This document shows, piece after piece, positions 37,446 to 49,042 of a DNA stretch of 64,000 nt. Under the pieces are notes generated by a model, which was given only the letters and a program-made list of their open reading frames with translations, was not told the origin of the DNA and made no database searches. Location of the stretch: assembly GCA_903820085.1 (NCBI GenBank), contig CAIJGA010000015.1:19481-83480 (forward strand), in the 5' to 3' direction. Position numbers and translations under genes: made by a program. Positions within the stretch are counted from its first letter, which is position 1, and each line of letters begins with the position of its first letter. Source of the stretch: an uncultured Chlorobiaceae bacterium (GTDB taxonomy: Bacteria > Bacteroidota > Chlorobiia > Chlorobiales > Chlorobiaceae).

Positions 37446-38642
37446 TTACGGTGTGGGCTCCTTTTTTCTGAAGTCGATTTTGAGGGATTGCTCTTCATAA
37501 CCTGCTTCAGCAACCCTCATGCCTGCCAGAAAGAGGGGCAGAATGACTCCTTTCTGGTAATTGCCTATCCTGATACTGAGCGAATCGCCAATCTGCAGCA
37601 CGTTGGCCTCCATCCGGTTGTCGAAGACGAAGGGGAGTCGCAGTTTCATAATATAGCGCCCCTCGCTGATTTTTGTAATGGTTGAATGCTCCTCCTTATA
37701 GAAAATGTCAAGAGGATTCTTGTCTCCGTAGACCACTTCACCCACCGTTTTAAGCATCTCTAGCCCAAGAACTTCGCGCCGGAAAAGCGGTACCTTCGTG
37801 ATCGGAATCGGGGCGAAAGAGTGCTCAATCTGCTCGATATACTTGTGCTGAATGGTTTTCCATTCACTCATGTACTCTCCGTCAATTTCATCAATGAAGA
37901 CCCGGTTGATAACCACCTGGTCAACGGTGATACCGTAGAGGTTGAGGTAGGTGAGTGCACGCATCGACTCTTTGATCACCATCTTTTCGGGGTTCATGAC
38001 CAGACGTACGGTGGTTTTGGTTCCATCCGAGAGGAGATCAATGATGCCGTCAATTGAGGAGAAGAGGTGCTCTATCTGGTCATAGACCTCGGTTTCGGGC
38101 ACCAGATCATGGAGGCGACTTACTTTTTTTGAGAGGGGCCGTATCACCGGTTTGACCACGTATTTTTCGAGGGTTCTTATCATTTTGAGCATCCAGCCGA
38201 AGGTTTCCGGCAGGGAGAGCAGTCGGAGGGTTTCGCCGGTAGGGGCGCAATCGACAACAAGCAGGTCATACTCCCCGGATTCGTTGTACCGTTTGATGTA
38301 AGAGAGTGAAAAGAGCTCTTCCATGCCAGGCAGAACACCCATCTCTTCAACATAAATCCCCTTGATTCCCTGCACCTCCATGATGTGGGCAAAGTGCGCA
38401 CGGACAATCTCCCAGTTCAGGGTCAGGTCGCCGTAGACGCTGACTTCCTGCCCGTAGAGGTTTTCAGCAATCTTGATGGGCGACGCCCCCAGTTCAAGGT
38501 CGAAGGAGTCTCCGAGGCTATGTGCTGGATCTGTTGATATGACAAGGGTTTTAAAACCCATTGATGCAGCTTTTACGGCTGTAGCCGCGGCGATGGAGGT
38601 TTTGCCGACGCCTCCTTTACCTGTGAACACGATTGTCCTCAT
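37446..38642 (-). CDS. ArsA/GET3 family ATPase
   Basis: A 398-residue deviant-Walker P-loop ATPase. GKGGVGKT lies at residues 8-15, switch I is [10 protein letters not shown] and the A-loop is [15 protein letters not shown]. The last 90 residues look like the small HSP20-like domain attached to many bacterial ArsA homologues. Arsenite-pump and tail-anchored-protein roles are known for relatives. Green sulfur bacteria carry ArsA-like proteins of uncertain role. No arsenic resistance genes are adjacent, so an arsenic function is not supported. It lies 124 bp upstream of iorA on the same strand. Confidence 0.88.
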   Translation of the reverse strand: MRTIVFTGKGGVGKTSIAAATAVKAASMGFKTLVISTDPAHSLGDSFDLELGASPIKIAENLYGQEVSVYGDLTLNWEIVRAHFAHIMEVQGIKGIYVEEMGVLPGMEELFSLSYIKRYNESGEYDLLVVDCAPTGETLRLLSLPETFGWMLKMIRTLEKYVVKPVIRPLSKKVSRLHDLVPETEVYDQIEHLFSSIDGIIDLLSDGTKTTVRLVMNPEKMVIKESMRALTYLNLYGITVDQVVINRVFIDEIDGEYMSEWKTIQHKYIEQIEHSFAPIPITKVPLFRREVLGLEMLKTVGEVVYGDKNPLDIFYKEEHSTITKISEGRYIMKLRLPFVFDNRMEANVLQIGDSLSIRIGNYQKGVILPLFLAGMRVAEAGYEEQSLKIDFRKKEPTP

Positions 38643-38997
38643 AAAATGACTCCAGTGCGGAAAGGTTTTATAATAAACGTGAACGCTGATTGTTCCCTGA
38701 TAGCCGTTTTTACGGTTAAATTAGTTGTAAAGGCTTCTTTTGTATAATAGTATCGTCAGATTACGGCTGAGCTGGATCAATGCTTAATGCTTAAGGAAAA
38801 TGTTGTGTTTTTTTTGTCAAGTGTATTTTTACTGAAGTTTAATGTTAAAAAACGCCATAATTCAAGTATAATCAAAATTAAATATTTACTATTCAATGAG
38901 ATCGATAGAATGCATGATGTCTACAGGATCTCTTTCAATTTTGTAATCGGGCGATTCTATCCCGATATCATGCGATAACCTCACACAAGTCTGCACG
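38643..38997. other. AT-rich divergent intergenic region (ArsA ATPase/sensor kinase)
   Basis: 355 bases between divergent genes, distinctly AT-rich from about 38780 to 38890. It should hold both promoters. An inverted repeat atcggg (38946-38951)/cccgat (38961-38966) lies about 32 bases before the kinase start. A 63-codon plus frame at 38787 has no recognisable content and is not called. Confidence 0.4.
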
Positions 38998-41037
38998 ATG
39001 TTTCCTTCAAACAAAAAAATGACGCTTCTTGTCGTTGAGGGTAGTTCGCTCATTAGTGCGTCAATGTCGCGGACCATCAAAAAGCTTGGTTACGATGTCA
39101 TCATAGCCGATACTGGGGACGCTTGTATGGAGGTCCTGAATACCCTCAAAATAGAAGTACTGCTTCTTGATATCAGTATACCCGGTAAAAATAGTTTTGA
39201 GATTCTCTCTTACGTGCATGATCACTTTTCTGATCTTCCGGTTATCATGATTGCCGATGCGATGTCAGAGAGTGATGAAGCCAAATCGTTTAAGATAGGG
39301 GCGTTCGACTATTTGATAAAACCGGTTAATGGAGTGAGACTTGAAGTCACGATAAAAAAAGCAATTACTGAGTCGGAGCGTCGCCAGGAGGCAAGTCTTT
39401 TTTCGATAGTGGTTACCAATTGTCCTGTAGCGATTGCCATTACTGATAAAGATGGGAATATTGAATATGTCAACAATGCATTCAGCCGAACAACCGGTTA
39501 CTCTTTGCATGAAGTAATCGGCAAAAATCCCCGGATATTGAAATCCGGTGAACAGTCAGACAGTTTTTACAAGGATCTTTGGGCTACCATTACCAGCGGA
39601 AAGAACTGGAGGGGTGAATTTCACAACAAGAAAAAAAACGGAGAACTCTACTGGGAGGATTCCGTCATAATCCCGATTATCGATCCAACCTGGGCCATTT
39701 CCCATTATGTCAGTATCAAGCAGGATATTTCTTTAAGAAAAAAGGAGTTGGCTGCTTTTTCTGAAAGCGAATGTCGTTTTCAGGAACTTTCCGATCTCTT
39801 GCCGCAGCCTATATTCGAAATGAATATGCAGGGCTTGATTAGCTACACCAACCGTGAAGGATTGGAATCGTTCGGATATACCCAAGAGGATTTTCAAAAG
39901 GGCGTGTACAGTTTGATGCTTTTTGCTCCGGAAGAGCGCGAACGAGTCAAGATCAATATGGAGCGCCGTTTGAAAAACTTGCCGTTTGACGATCATGAAT
40001 ATTTAGGACTGAAAAAAGATGGCACCAAATTCCCGGTACTGGTCTACACGGCATCAATTATCCGCAACGGCATACCTGTTGGCATCAGGGGTATTGTGCT
40101 CGATATAACCGCCCGCAAAGAAACAGAGGAAAAACTGCGGCAGTTGAACCAGACGCTTGAGGAGCGTATTGAGGAGAGAACGAAAAAGCTTGAAAAAACT
40201 CATCAGCAGATGATTCTGCATGAAAAACTTGCTTCAATAGGCCTGCTTGCCGCCGGTATCGCCCATGAACTGAATAATCCCATTAATTTTATCAAGATCA
40301 ATTTTACCACACTCAAGGAGGCTATTTCCGATTTTCAGGAGATGTTAACGAAGTATCGTAACATCATTAGTATAGTTGAGAAGGGAAATCTCCCAGCCAT
40401 AGAGCTTCAGATGATGCACGATATGGAGCGGACGCTGGCCATGGACACGCTCCTCAGTGATATTTCGGAGATTTTTCGTGAATCGCAGCGAGGGTTTGAG
40501 CGAATAACGGCAATTATCGCCAGCATGAGAAATTTCTCGTTTCGCCATGCTATTGATGAACGGGTCATGTTTGATATTAACCACGGAATCCGGGATGCGC
40601 TCACTATTGCGCGTAATGAATATCGCAACTACGCCGACATTGAAACATCACTTGATGAGTTGCCTCTTGTTCCCTGCAATCCCGAGCAGATCAATCAGGT
40701 CTTTCTGAACCTGATTGTCAACAGTGCTCAAGCCATAGCATCACTCATGCAGAGTTCACATGGCAAAATCAGCATTCATACCTGGCGCGACTGCAGCAAT
40801 GTCTACTGTTCAGTTATCGATGACGGGCCGGGCATTCCTCCTGAAGTCAGGGACCGTATTTTCGATCCTTTTTTTACGACAAAAGAGCCTGGGAAAGGTA
40901 CGGGTCTTGGATTGAGCATCTCCTACGATATTATTGTCAATAAACATGGAGGAACGCTTACCGTTGATTGTCCGTCTGAAAATGGATCTGTTTTTACCCT
41001 TTCGCTTCCGCTTAAAATCGTTAGTTTGGTACGCTGA
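38998..41037 (+). CDS. Hybrid PAS sensor histidine kinase with degenerate receiver
   Basis: A 679-residue soluble kinase. A receiver domain is first (residues 9-120) with the phospho-acceptor-like Asp58 in LLLDISIPG and Lys in YLIKPVN. However, the usual acidic pair reads E14-G15 (VVEGSS) and the conserved Thr is Ala (VIMIADA). Two PAS domains follow (about 135-260 and 265-380; the first with [15 protein letters not shown]), then a coiled coil, the HisKA box with His423 in [12 protein letters not shown] and a complete HATPase ([25 protein letters not shown]). No transmembrane segment is visible. The partner regulator is not adjacent. Confidence 0.9.
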   Translation: MFPSNKKMTLLVVEGSSLISASMSRTIKKLGYDVIIADTGDACMEVLNTLKIEVLLLDISIPGKNSFEILSYVHDHFSDLPVIMIADAMSESDEAKSFKIGAFDYLIKPVNGVRLEVTIKKAITESERRQEASLFSIVVTNCPVAIAITDKDGNIEYVNNAFSRTTGYSLHEVIGKNPRILKSGEQSDSFYKDLWATITSGKNWRGEFHNKKKNGELYWEDSVIIPIIDPTWAISHYVSIKQDISLRKKELAAFSESECRFQELSDLLPQPIFEMNMQGLISYTNREGLESFGYTQEDFQKGVYSLMLFAPEERERVKINMERRLKNLPFDDHEYLGLKKDGTKFPVLVYTASIIRNGIPVGIRGIVLDITARKETEEKLRQLNQTLEERIEERTKKLEKTHQQMILHEKLASIGLLAAGIAHELNNPINFIKINFTTLKEAISDFQEMLTKYRNIISIVEKGNLPAIELQMMHDMERTLAMDTLLSDISEIFRESQRGFERITAIIASMRNFSFRHAIDERVMFDINHGIRDALTIARNEYRNYADIETSLDELPLVPCNPEQINQVFLNLIVNSAQAIASLMQSSHGKISIHTWRDCSNVYCSVIDDGPGIPPEVRDRIFDPFFTTKEPGKGTGLGLSISYDIIVNKHGGTLTVDCPSENGSVFTLSLPLKIVSLVR

Positions 41038-41055
41038 ATTTCTCGACTATTCCAC

Positions 41056-41667
41056 TCATACGTACGTAACGCTTTCGAAGTCTTTGGTAATTGAGTGAAA
41101 CATTTTGTTGGTCGCGGTCTGCATGATCATGGACATGCCGGCATTGGTCATGGCGTGGAGAATCTTTTCGGGAACAATCCGGAATGCAGGATAAAGAATA
41201 AACCGGACATCAATTTTCAAGTCAAACTGAACTCTTGTTTTATTGTCCTGTACCGGATGCATGAACATATCGGCAAAGGCTTTCCCTTCAAAAAGATATT
41301 TTTCGGGATCTTCAATTTGAGTTGTTACAGGATGGTGCTTCCAGTGTATCTTTTTGCCGACTGTATAGAGCTTGATCATCTCGTCGGAAAGCTCTGCAGG
41401 GTCGGTACATTCAATGTTCTCCGGGAGCTCGACCAGAAGTTCTTCGCTCTGTTCGACAAAAAAAATGACATCGAAGGGGTTATTCTGAGGATCGGTAACA
41501 CGAAAAAGCCATTTATAGACGTTTTCAATGTTGGTGAGTTCGACACTGTGGCAAAAAGGGTTGAACCCAAGTATTTTTTTCTGGTCTGAAAGATAGGCGG
41601 TAGTTCGGTTGAATTCCCCTTTAAAGATCCAGTCGCCTTTGCTTACTCCTGTCGCGTCCATTTCCAT
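41056..41667 (-). CDS. DUF1997-like SRPBCC-type protein
   Basis: A 203-residue protein without signal or membrane segments. The pattern of an N-terminal strand region, central [11 protein letters not shown] and a C-terminal [20 protein letters not shown] followed by a long helix resembles DUF1997, a START/SRPBCC-like family common in cyanobacteria and plastids. Such folds often bind hydrophobic ligands. The match is by remembered pattern and moderate only. It is convergent with the sensor kinase gene (18 bp between stops). Confidence 0.65.
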   Translation of the reverse strand: MEMDATGVSKGDWIFKGEFNRTTAYLSDQKKILGFNPFCHSVELTNIENVYKWLFRVTDPQNNPFDVIFFVEQSEELLVELPENIECTDPAELSDEMIKLYTVGKKIHWKHHPVTTQIEDPEKYLFEGKAFADMFMHPVQDNKTRVQFDLKIDVRFILYPAFRIVPEKILHAMTNAGMSMIMQTATNKMFHSITKDFESVTYV

Positions 41668-41761
41668 GATCGTTATCTCATCGGTTGCATTTCATTCGAG
41701 TATACTGGTAAAACGTCTTACCATTGACCATTGAAAAAATATAAGGAGAATTTGCGACAAA

Positions 41762-41800
41762 CACTCTTCCTCGAAAAGTAAACCGTTCGGGTGAAGAGTG
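41762..41800 (-). terminator. Possible terminator after prfA
   Basis: On the minus strand, cactcttc/gaagagtg (8 bp, 23-base loop) follows the prfA stop and is trailed by only three T residues. Weak as an intrinsic terminator. Confidence 0.35.
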
Positions 41801-41805
41801 CGTGA

Positions 41806-42879
41806 TTACAGGAGTTCGGCCTGAAGGCGTTCGGCCTGGTCATGCATTTTGAGGGCATCAATAACGTCTTGCAGGTCGCCTTGCAGGATCTGCGGAAGGG
41901 CATGGCTGGTAAAGCCGATGCGGTGGTCGGTCACGCGCGACTGCGGGTAGTTGTAGGTGCGGATTTTTGCACTTCGGTCGCCGGTTGTCACCATCGAACG
42001 GCGCAGGTCAGCCCGTTGCTGCTGCTGCTCGGCAAGCTGGATATCGTAGAGTTTTGTTCGGAGCATCTGCATTGCCCTCTCCTTGTTCTGGAGCTGTGAG
42101 CGCTGCTCCTGGCAGGCACAGACTATGCCGGTCGGCATATGGGTGATTCTTACGGCAGTTTCTACCTTGTTGACATTTTGTCCCCCTTTTCCACCGCTTC
42201 GGTAGGTGTCGAATCGCAGATCTTCACGGCGGATCTCGACATCGACCTCCTCTGCTTCCGGCAGTACGGCAATGCTTACTGCCGAGGTGTGGATACGACC
42301 CTGCGTTTCGGTGTCGGGGACGCGCTGTACGCGGTGGACGCCGCTTTCATACTTCATAGTGCTGTAGACATCATGGCCGCTGACGCCAAGGGTAATTTCG
42401 CGGAATCCGCCAGGCACGGAACTTTCATTGAAGTGCAGGGTTTCACAATGCCATCCCTGGTGTTCGGCATACCGCTGATACATTCTAGTCAGGTCGGCGG
42501 CAAAAAGCGCCGCTTCCTCACCGCCGGTACCCGCGCGGATTTCGATAATAACGTTACGTGAATCGGCTTCGTCTTTTGGCAGCAGCAGTATTTTGAGTTG
42601 CTGCTCAAGCTCAGGCAGTTTTTTCTGCAGTTCACTGATGTCTGCCTGCACGAGCTCTTTCATTTCAGGATCGGTCTCGTTTTTCAGCAACTTGCGCGAC
42701 TCATCGAGCTCTGTTTTGGTCGCGGCATAGAGGTCATAGGCTTGCACGATTTCCTTGAGGTCGCTGTACTCCTTGTTCAGTTTTCGGAAGCGATCCTGAT
42801 CGACTGCCGCTTTCGGATCGGCAAGCAGTTGTTCAAGATCAAGATGTTTCTCTTTTATGGATCGCAGTTTATCGAGCAT
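41806..42879 (-). CDS. prfA: Peptide chain release factor 1
   Basis: A 357-residue class I release factor that ends translation at UAA and UAG. The codon-reading PxT tripeptide appears as PDT in [14 protein letters not shown], and the peptidyl-tRNA hydrolysis motif GGQ is in [12 protein letters not shown], about residue 230. The C-terminal [19 protein letters not shown] is diagnostic. Length is normal. rseP lies 18 bp upstream on the same strand, so dxr-rseP-prfA may be co-transcribed. Confidence 0.97.
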   Translation of the reverse strand: MLDKLRSIKEKHLDLEQLLADPKAAVDQDRFRKLNKEYSDLKEIVQAYDLYAATKTELDESRKLLKNETDPEMKELVQADISELQKKLPELEQQLKILLLPKDEADSRNVIIEIRAGTGGEEAALFAADLTRMYQRYAEHQGWHCETLHFNESSVPGGFREITLGVSGHDVYSTMKYESGVHRVQRVPDTETQGRIHTSAVSIAVLPEAEEVDVEIRREDLRFDTYRSGGKGGQNVNKVETAVRITHMPTGIVCACQEQRSQLQNKERAMQMLRTKLYDIQLAEQQQQRADLRRSMVTTGDRSAKIRTYNYPQSRVTDHRIGFTSHALPQILQGDLQDVIDALKMHDQAERLQAELL

Positions 42880-42897
42880 TGATGCCGGGCGTCAGCC

Positions 42898-44259
42898 TCA
42901 GAAGTTAAAAATATCGTTGAGAAGGATGTACGCGAAAAGTGCCATCAGCAGCGCCATACCGATCTGCTGAATACGCATCTTTATTTCAAAAGGAATGTCG
43001 CGACGTATCAGGCCTTCAAATGCATTCAGGACAAATTGACCGCCATCAAGTGCCGGAACAGGCAGGATATTGATGATTGCCAGAGAGACGGAGAGCATGG
43101 CCAGAAAATAGAGAAAGCTGACCGGCCCCTGTTCGGCGCTCTGGCTTGCAATTTTGGCAATTTTGATCGGCCCGCCTACTGATTTGCGGAAGTCCTCTTT
43201 CCCGGTGAAGATTTTGGCAAATCCCTGAACGGTCATGGAGCTCATCTTCCAGGTCTGGTTAAACCCGCTGACTATTGAGCCCGCGATAGTGAGTTTTCTT
43301 CGTTCCTTGGCAACATTCTGTTTCAGTGATATGCCGATTTTTCCTGATGCGTTTGGCACTACGGTGACAACAAATGTTTTGCCAGCAGAACGGAGGAGTT
43401 CCGGCGTTATATTGCGGCCCGGGAGCGGCTCCAGATATTGCCAGGTAATGGTTATCGGTTTCGCGGCATGTGAGGAGATGATTCCGACAACTTCTTTCCA
43501 GTCGGAGACTGCACGGCCGTTGATTGCCGAAATGAGTCCTCCGGATTTGATGCCTGCTTTCCGTGCGGGCATGTTTTCAAGGGCTTCGTCGATCAGCGGT
43601 GGAACGATAGGCCGTATGCCGAGACTCTCTGTTTCGTTGATCTTCGACAGAACGTTCGCCGGAGCCGTCACGATGATGCTTTTGCCATCGCGAAGGATGG
43701 TGTAGTTGAGTGATGGGGCAATCATGAGTTCCGGGTCGAGCGCCTCCTCCCAGCTTTGAATGACTTTTCCGTTGGCCAGTTGCAGCCTATCTCCGGTTTT
43801 TATGCCCATGCGTTCAAACACTGATCCCTTTTCAACGAAGGCGGGAGTATTGACACTTGTCCGTGCCTCCCCGAGTACAAGAGTGATGCCGATAAAGATA
43901 GCGGCGGCAAGAATAAAGTTCATCGTGACGCCACCGGCAAGCACAATCAGGCGCTGCCAGACCGGCTTTGCGCGGAACTCCCACGGCTGCGGTTCCGTGC
44001 TCTGAAAATTGGTATCGAGGCTTTCATCGACCATGCCGGCAATCTTGACATAGCCTCCGAGAGGAAAGACGCCTATGCCGTATTCGGTGTCGCCGATAGT
44101 CTTTCTCCAGAGTCGCTTCTCCCAGAAGTCGAATCCGATATAAAATTTGTCAACCCTCATGCCGAACAGTTTTGCTGTCAGAAAATGGCCGAGTTCATGT
44201 GCAGTGACAAGAATGAAGATTGCTACAATGAAAAAAAATATAGAGCTCAGAACATCCAT
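42898..44259 (-). CDS. rseP: RIP metalloprotease RseP (M50)
   Basis: A 453-residue site-2 protease that cleaves membrane-embedded substrates such as anti-sigma factors. The zinc motif HELGH is at residues 21-25 in the first helix, and the third zinc ligand is in [11 protein letters not shown] near the C-terminus. Two PDZ-like domains ([13 protein letters not shown], then [13 protein letters not shown]) lie between. Four membrane segments are apparent. The order dxr-rseP is widely conserved. It follows dxr by 33 bp. Confidence 0.95.
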   Translation of the reverse strand: MDVLSSIFFFIVAIFILVTAHELGHFLTAKLFGMRVDKFYIGFDFWEKRLWRKTIGDTEYGIGVFPLGGYVKIAGMVDESLDTNFQSTEPQPWEFRAKPVWQRLIVLAGGVTMNFILAAAIFIGITLVLGEARTSVNTPAFVEKGSVFERMGIKTGDRLQLANGKVIQSWEEALDPELMIAPSLNYTILRDGKSIIVTAPANVLSKINETESLGIRPIVPPLIDEALENMPARKAGIKSGGLISAINGRAVSDWKEVVGIISSHAAKPITITWQYLEPLPGRNITPELLRSAGKTFVVTVVPNASGKIGISLKQNVAKERRKLTIAGSIVSGFNQTWKMSSMTVQGFAKIFTGKEDFRKSVGGPIKIAKIASQSAEQGPVSFLYFLAMLSVSLAIINILPVPALDGGQFVLNAFEGLIRRDIPFEIKMRIQQIGMALLMALFAYILLNDIFNF

Positions 44260-44292
44260 AACGATCCTTTAGGTTCAGTCAGAAAAATAGGT

Positions 44293-45441
44293 TTATGCAA
44301 TAAGTTTTTTTGCCGTGTCGCGCGCCCACTGATCGGCCTGAAGATAGTCATCAAGCTCAACAGGGGTATATGCTGCATGAGTTTGCATGGTTTTATCGAC
44401 GGTTTCGGCAATCTCGATAAAACGGATCTTTTTGTCGAGGAAGGCGGCTACGGCGATCTCGTTTGCCGCGTTGAGTACGGCCGGATAGGTCTTGCCTGCG
44501 TTCAGTGCGTCAAAAGCGAGGCGGAGTGCCGGGAATCGTTCCATATCGGGCTCTTCAAAGGTGAGTGTACCGATTTTTGCCAGGTCAAGTTTCGGGATGC
44601 CGCTTTCGCACCGTTCGGGCCAGGCCAGTGCATAGGCAATCGGAGCTCGCATGTCGGGGGTGCCAAGCTGAGCCATGACACAGCCGTCTATATATTCAAC
44701 CATGGAGTGAATGATGCTCTGGGGATGCACGACGACACTGATTTTTTTGGCAGGCATGGAAAAGAGCCAGTGTGCTTCGATCACTTCAAGGCCTTTGTTC
44801 ATCATGGTTGCCGAATCGATGGTGATTTTGGCTCCCATCGACCACTGGGGATGTTTGAGCGCCTGTTCGAGCCCGACGTGTTTTAGCTCTTCGGCCGAGG
44901 TGTTGCGAAATGGTCCTCCCGATGCGGTAAGAATGATGCGCACGACGTCCTCTGCACGATGGCCCTGAAGCGACTGGAAGACGGCTGAGTGCTCACTGTC
45001 AACCGGCAGGAGTTGCACCTTGTGTTTTTTTACCAGATATGAGACAAGCTCTCCTGCAACGACAAGGGTCTCCTTGTTGGCCAGGGCAATGTGCTTTCCG
45101 GCCTTTATTGCACTGACGGTCGGGATGAGTCCAGCGGCGCCGACAATTGCCGATACAACCATATCAGTTTCTTCGACGGTGGCAACGGCGGTGGCACCGT
45201 CAATGCCGTAGAGGATATGCGTTTTGTTGTCACCGAGCAGCGTATGCAGCTTTTTTGCGGCATCGGCATCCATGACAGATACCACTGCGGGCTTAAACTC
45301 CCGGATCTGCTCTGCAAGCCTGACCACATCCTTGCCTGCGGCCAGGCCTGAAATGGAAAATTTTTCCGGATGCTGCCTGACGACATCAAGGGTGCTGAGC
45401 CCGATTGAGCCGGTAGAGCCAAGGATGGAGAGTGATCTCAT
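44293..45441 (-). CDS. dxr: 1-deoxy-D-xylulose 5-phosphate reductoisomerase
   Basis: A 382-residue enzyme of the MEP isoprenoid pathway, converting DXP to 2-C-methylerythritol 4-phosphate with NADPH. The cofactor motif [13 protein letters not shown] is at the N-terminus. [13 protein letters not shown], the metal-site segment [11 protein letters not shown] and ASGGPFRN are all present. This pathway feeds bacteriochlorophyll tails, carotenoids and quinones, and so links with bchP elsewhere in the window. Confidence 0.97.
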   Translation of the reverse strand: MRSLSILGSTGSIGLSTLDVVRQHPEKFSISGLAAGKDVVRLAEQIREFKPAVVSVMDADAAKKLHTLLGDNKTHILYGIDGATAVATVEETDMVVSAIVGAAGLIPTVSAIKAGKHIALANKETLVVAGELVSYLVKKHKVQLLPVDSEHSAVFQSLQGHRAEDVVRIILTASGGPFRNTSAEELKHVGLEQALKHPQWSMGAKITIDSATMMNKGLEVIEAHWLFSMPAKKISVVVHPQSIIHSMVEYIDGCVMAQLGTPDMRAPIAYALAWPERCESGIPKLDLAKIGTLTFEEPDMERFPALRLAFDALNAGKTYPAVLNAANEIAVAAFLDKKIRFIEIAETVDKTMQTHAAYTPVELDDYLQADQWARDTAKKLIA

Positions 45442-45603
45442 AAGGGTGACAAAAAAGGTTGCCCTGTTTGCTGGGGAATTCCCGGCCGGAAGTTATGCTT
45501 TTTCGTGAAAGCTTACAAATACCAGTTAGGGTAGGCTTTCATGATCGAGTTTTTTTCGTTTTGTATTCCAGAGAAATTGTATTATAATCATGACCATTTG
45601 ATC

Positions 45604-45677
45604 GGGTTCCTAGCTCAGTTGGTTAGAGCGGCTGGTTTACACCCAGTAGGTCGGGGGTTCGAATCCCTCGGGACCCA
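45604..45677 (+). tRNA. tRNA-Val (TAC anticodon)
   Basis: A full cloverleaf: acceptor GGGTTCC/GGGACCC (one G-T pair), D-arm AGCTCAGTTGGTTAGAGC, anticodon stem GCTGG/CCAGT with loop TTTACAC, and T-loop GGTTCGAATCC. The anticodon TAC reads GTA (valine). The discriminator is A; CCA is not encoded. Confidence 0.96.
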
Positions 45678-45697
45678 CATCTTCAGTTTATCATGAT

Positions 45698-45725
45698 AAA
45701 AGGCAGGTACTCCCTGCCTTTTTGT
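45698..45725. terminator. Terminator between tRNA-Val and ftsH
   Basis: The stem aggcagg/cctgcct (7 bp, 5-base loop) with flanking A and T runs is 21 bases past tRNA-Val and also just beyond the ftsH stop on the other strand. It can serve both. Confidence 0.85.
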
Positions 45726-45743
45726 TTTTCCTCTTTTTTCTTT

Positions 45744-47834
45744 TCAGTTCTCCGGCATGTTTCGGACCTCTCTGAGTTTTGCCACCGCCTCTTCAAGCTC
45801 GGCCTGTTCCTGCTGGCTAAGCTGATCCATGTTGTTCGAATGCTCAATTTCTCTGGAGCTCTCCTGGTTGTTTTCCGGCAAGTCCTCCTCTTCAGCTTGA
45901 ACAGGAAAGAGTCCTTCAGCCCGTTTTCCAAGAATCTCCTCAATTTGGTTGTACTGCAGCATCTCCTTCAACAGCAGTTCGCTGGCAAGCTTCTCGAGCT
46001 TTTCGCGGTTGACGGTCAGGAGATTCATGACAGCAAGGCGCGCATTTTCTACGATAGCCATAACCTCGCGGTCGATAAGACGGGCAGTCTCTTCGCCATA
46101 CTTTTTATCGATACCGGGGCTGCCGTAATAGGGGTTATTGCTTTCAAAGAAGGAGAGGTTTCCGATTTTATCGCTCATGCCGTAGACCATAACCATGTTG
46201 TAGGCGATGCTGGTCACCTTCTCGAGGTCATTCTGTGCGCCGGTCGAAATTTCATTGAAAATGATCTGCTCAGCGATGCGTCCGCCAAGAAGGCCGCAGA
46301 TGCGGGCAAGCAACTCGGTTTTCGTCATGAGATAGCGGTCTTCGAGCGGTATGTTCATGGTATAGCCGAGCGCGCTCATTCCTCTTGGAACGATGGATAT
46401 TTTCTGGACAGGGTCATTTTCAGGCATCATCCAGCTTACAATGGCATGACCTGCTTCATGATAGGCGACAATCTGCTTTTCGCGCGGGTTGATGACCTTG
46501 TTCTTTTTTTCGAGTCCTGCCACGCAGCGCTCTATGGCATCTTCAAAGTCTTTCATCTCAATGCTCAGCTTGTTGCGGCGCGAGGCAAGCAAGGCGGCTT
46601 CGTTGGCCGTATTGGCGATTTCGGCACCGGCAAATCCAGGTGTCTGCGAGGCAAGGGCTTTGAGGTTGACGTCTTCCGAAAGCGAGAGCTTTTTTGTGTG
46701 CACCTTGAAAATATCGATACGCCCTTTGAGGTCCGGCTTGTCGACCATGATTTGACGGTCAAAACGGCCCGGTCTCAGCAGAGCTGAATCAAGAACGTCG
46801 GGGCGGTTGGTGGCGGCTATCAGAATGACCCCCTTGTCGGTTGCGAATCCGTCCATTTCAACCAGCAACTGGTTGAGGGTGTTTTCCCGCTCGTCATTGG
46901 CGCCCATCATGGCTCCTTTGCCCCTGCTGCGGCCGACGGCATCAATTTCATCGATAAAGATGATGCAGGGTGCTTTTTCCTTGGCCTGCTTGAAAAGATC
47001 ACGTACCCTTGCAGCACCAACGCCAACAAACATCTCGACAAAGTCCGATCCGCTGATGCTGAAAAACGGCACATCAGCCTCACCGGCTACTGCTTTTGCC
47101 AGAAGGGTTTTTCCGGTACCCGGAGGCCCAACGAGCAGCACCCCTTTGGGAAGCTTGCCCCCTAGGGTGGTATATTTTTTTGGATCCTTGAGGAAGTCAA
47201 CAACCTCCATCACCTCAGCCTTTGCCTCGTCGAGTCCAGCTACATCCTTGAAGGTGATGCGGGTATGTTCGTCGAGGTTTTCATAGAGTGCAGCCTTGTT
47301 CTTGCCAATGTTCATGAACTGCGAGCCCGGTCCGCCCATTCGTCTGAAGACAAAAAAGTAGATTCCGATAAGCAGGGCAAAAGGAAGAATCCATTGTATC
47401 AGTTCGCTGATCCAGGTGCTGCTTGCCAAGCCCTGATATTTGATTCCGTGGCTTTCCAACAGTTCGATGAGGGTGTCATCGCGCACCGGATTGACAACAA
47501 TCTCATCCTGTTTCGATGGTGACTGGGGAAGACCCCACTGGTTATCTTTTTGCGGTTCCTTTACAGCAATTCCGGTTTCAGCGCTCGACTTGAGCTTGAT
47601 ATAAATTTTTTCCGGTGATATTTTTACGGATTCAATTTTGTCTTCAGTAATGAGTTTGCGGAATTCGCTGTAGGCAATCTCCTTTGTTGAGCCTGACCAA
47701 AAAAACGCAAGCTGTACTCCGATGAGAATAACGATGACGACCACATAATACATGATCGAGAATTTCGGTCGAGGTATATTGTTTTCAGGTTCGTTTTTAT
47801 AGGGATTTAAGGGTCTAACCGGTTTCTTTGCCAT
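45744..47834 (-). CDS. ftsH: ATP-dependent zinc metalloprotease FtsH
   Basis: A 696-residue membrane-anchored AAA+ protease that degrades misfolded and regulatory proteins. Two membrane helices (about residues 28-48 and 148-166) flank a periplasmic domain. Walker A is GPPGTGKT, Walker [13 protein letters not shown], the second region of homology [20 protein letters not shown], and the zinc motif HEAGH. The acidic tail is Glu/Gln-rich. The ATG at 47834 follows an in-frame TTG and is preferred. It is divergent from pyrF. Confidence 0.97.
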   Translation of the reverse strand: MAKKPVRPLNPYKNEPENNIPRPKFSIMYYVVVIVILIGVQLAFFWSGSTKEIAYSEFRKLITEDKIESVKISPEKIYIKLKSSAETGIAVKEPQKDNQWGLPQSPSKQDEIVVNPVRDDTLIELLESHGIKYQGLASSTWISELIQWILPFALLIGIYFFVFRRMGGPGSQFMNIGKNKAALYENLDEHTRITFKDVAGLDEAKAEVMEVVDFLKDPKKYTTLGGKLPKGVLLVGPPGTGKTLLAKAVAGEADVPFFSISGSDFVEMFVGVGAARVRDLFKQAKEKAPCIIFIDEIDAVGRSRGKGAMMGANDERENTLNQLLVEMDGFATDKGVILIAATNRPDVLDSALLRPGRFDRQIMVDKPDLKGRIDIFKVHTKKLSLSEDVNLKALASQTPGFAGAEIANTANEAALLASRRNKLSIEMKDFEDAIERCVAGLEKKNKVINPREKQIVAYHEAGHAIVSWMMPENDPVQKISIVPRGMSALGYTMNIPLEDRYLMTKTELLARICGLLGGRIAEQIIFNEISTGAQNDLEKVTSIAYNMVMVYGMSDKIGNLSFFESNNPYYGSPGIDKKYGEETARLIDREVMAIVENARLAVMNLLTVNREKLEKLASELLLKEMLQYNQIEEILGKRAEGLFPVQAEEEDLPENNQESSREIEHSNNMDQLSQQEQAELEEAVAKLREVRNMPEN

Positions 47835-48109
47835 CAATCAACTATCATGGTTATAAATAAAAAAGACTCAGTACAGTGTTCACCGTTCTTCTGTTCAAGA
47901 ACTCCAATTTACTGGATTGTTTCATTTAATGAAGCATCTCGGAAGAAAACATATTATATATTACTGAACGTAAACAGTATTTCCGTGGCTATAAGTTTCA
48001 TGGCGGTTGCTTGAGCCATGTTTTCCGGCGTTTTTTACGAGCCAGCGTTTTTTTGTAAGCTGCATCTGCTGTAAAATGCTTTTTTTTTAACAGAGAAGAG
48101 GGGTTGTTC

Positions 48110-48934
48110 ATGAGTTCAGTTCGGGATAAGGCAAACGTCAGGATAGCAGCATTAAAATCGCTCTTGTGTGTCGGGCTTGACAGCGATCCCGAGAAAATTC
48201 CAAGCTTGTTTCTGAAGTATGAAAGTCCCGTACTTGAGTTTAATCGGGCAGTTATCAGGGCAACATCGGATGTTGCGATAGCGTACAAGTTGAATACTGC
48301 TTTTTATGAGGCTAGGGGCATTGCCGGTTTTCTCGATATGGAAAAAACGCTCGGTTCAATTCCTGATGCCTGCATGACGATTGCCGATGCCAAACGTGCT
48401 GATATTGGCAATACCAGCACGATGTATGCCCGCGCTTTTTTTGACCACTGGTCTTTTGATGCTCTTACGGTCGCACCTTATATGGGGTTTGACTCACTTG
48501 AGCCTTTTTTCGCTTACGAGGAGAAGTTGCTGTTTGTGCTTTGCCTGACGTCGAATGAGGGATCTTTGGATTTTGAGGAGCAGGTGATGGATGACGGACG
48601 TCCGCTCTACCGCTCTGTGCTTGGCAAGGTTTCTTCATGGAGCCGGAATGGAAATGGCGGGATTGTTGTGGGTGCGACAAAAAGCGGTTTGCTTTCCGAA
48701 ATCCGCCAGGAGGCGCCAGGTCTTTTTCTGCTTATTCCCGGAGTAGGTGCGCAGGGGGGGGCGCTTGAAGAGACCATCCGTCTGGGTGTTGATGCCAACC
48801 GCCAAAGCGCTCTGATCAATGTCAGCCGGAGCCTGATTTATCCTGTGGGATCATTTTCGAGTGTTGATGACTTTGAACGGGCAGTTGCCGCAGAAGCTGC
48901 AAAAATATATGGCGTAATGGGAAGTATTTTATAG
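48110..48934 (+). CDS. pyrF: Orotidine 5'-phosphate decarboxylase (type 2)
   Basis: A 274-residue enzyme making UMP from OMP. The longer type 2 form is seen: LLCVGLDSDPEKIP at the N-terminus, the catalytic DAKRADIGNTSTMYA (the D-x-K-x-x-D core) near residue 90, and LIPGVGAQGGALEE near the end. The ATG at 48110 has a purine-rich aggggt upstream; an in-frame TTG six bases earlier is less likely. It is followed at 109 bp by glmS. Confidence 0.95.
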   Translation: MSSVRDKANVRIAALKSLLCVGLDSDPEKIPSLFLKYESPVLEFNRAVIRATSDVAIAYKLNTAFYEARGIAGFLDMEKTLGSIPDACMTIADAKRADIGNTSTMYARAFFDHWSFDALTVAPYMGFDSLEPFFAYEEKLLFVLCLTSNEGSLDFEEQVMDDGRPLYRSVLGKVSSWSRNGNGGIVVGATKSGLLSEIRQEAPGLFLLIPGVGAQGGALEETIRLGVDANRQSALINVSRSLIYPVGSFSSVDDFERAVAAEAAKIYGVMGSIL

Positions 48935-49042
48935 ATAGTGACATTTTTAAGGGTTACTTTTTCTATCATCATTTATTATTTCTGTCGGAAAACGTCTTTT
49001 TGGTGTTTCCCGGCTCTTAATGACGTTTAAAAAAGTTGTTGT

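Noticed and set aside
48935..49042. glmS ribozyme or riboswitch upstream of glmS
   Set aside because: The gap is only 108 bases and AT-rich, with no matching core elements.
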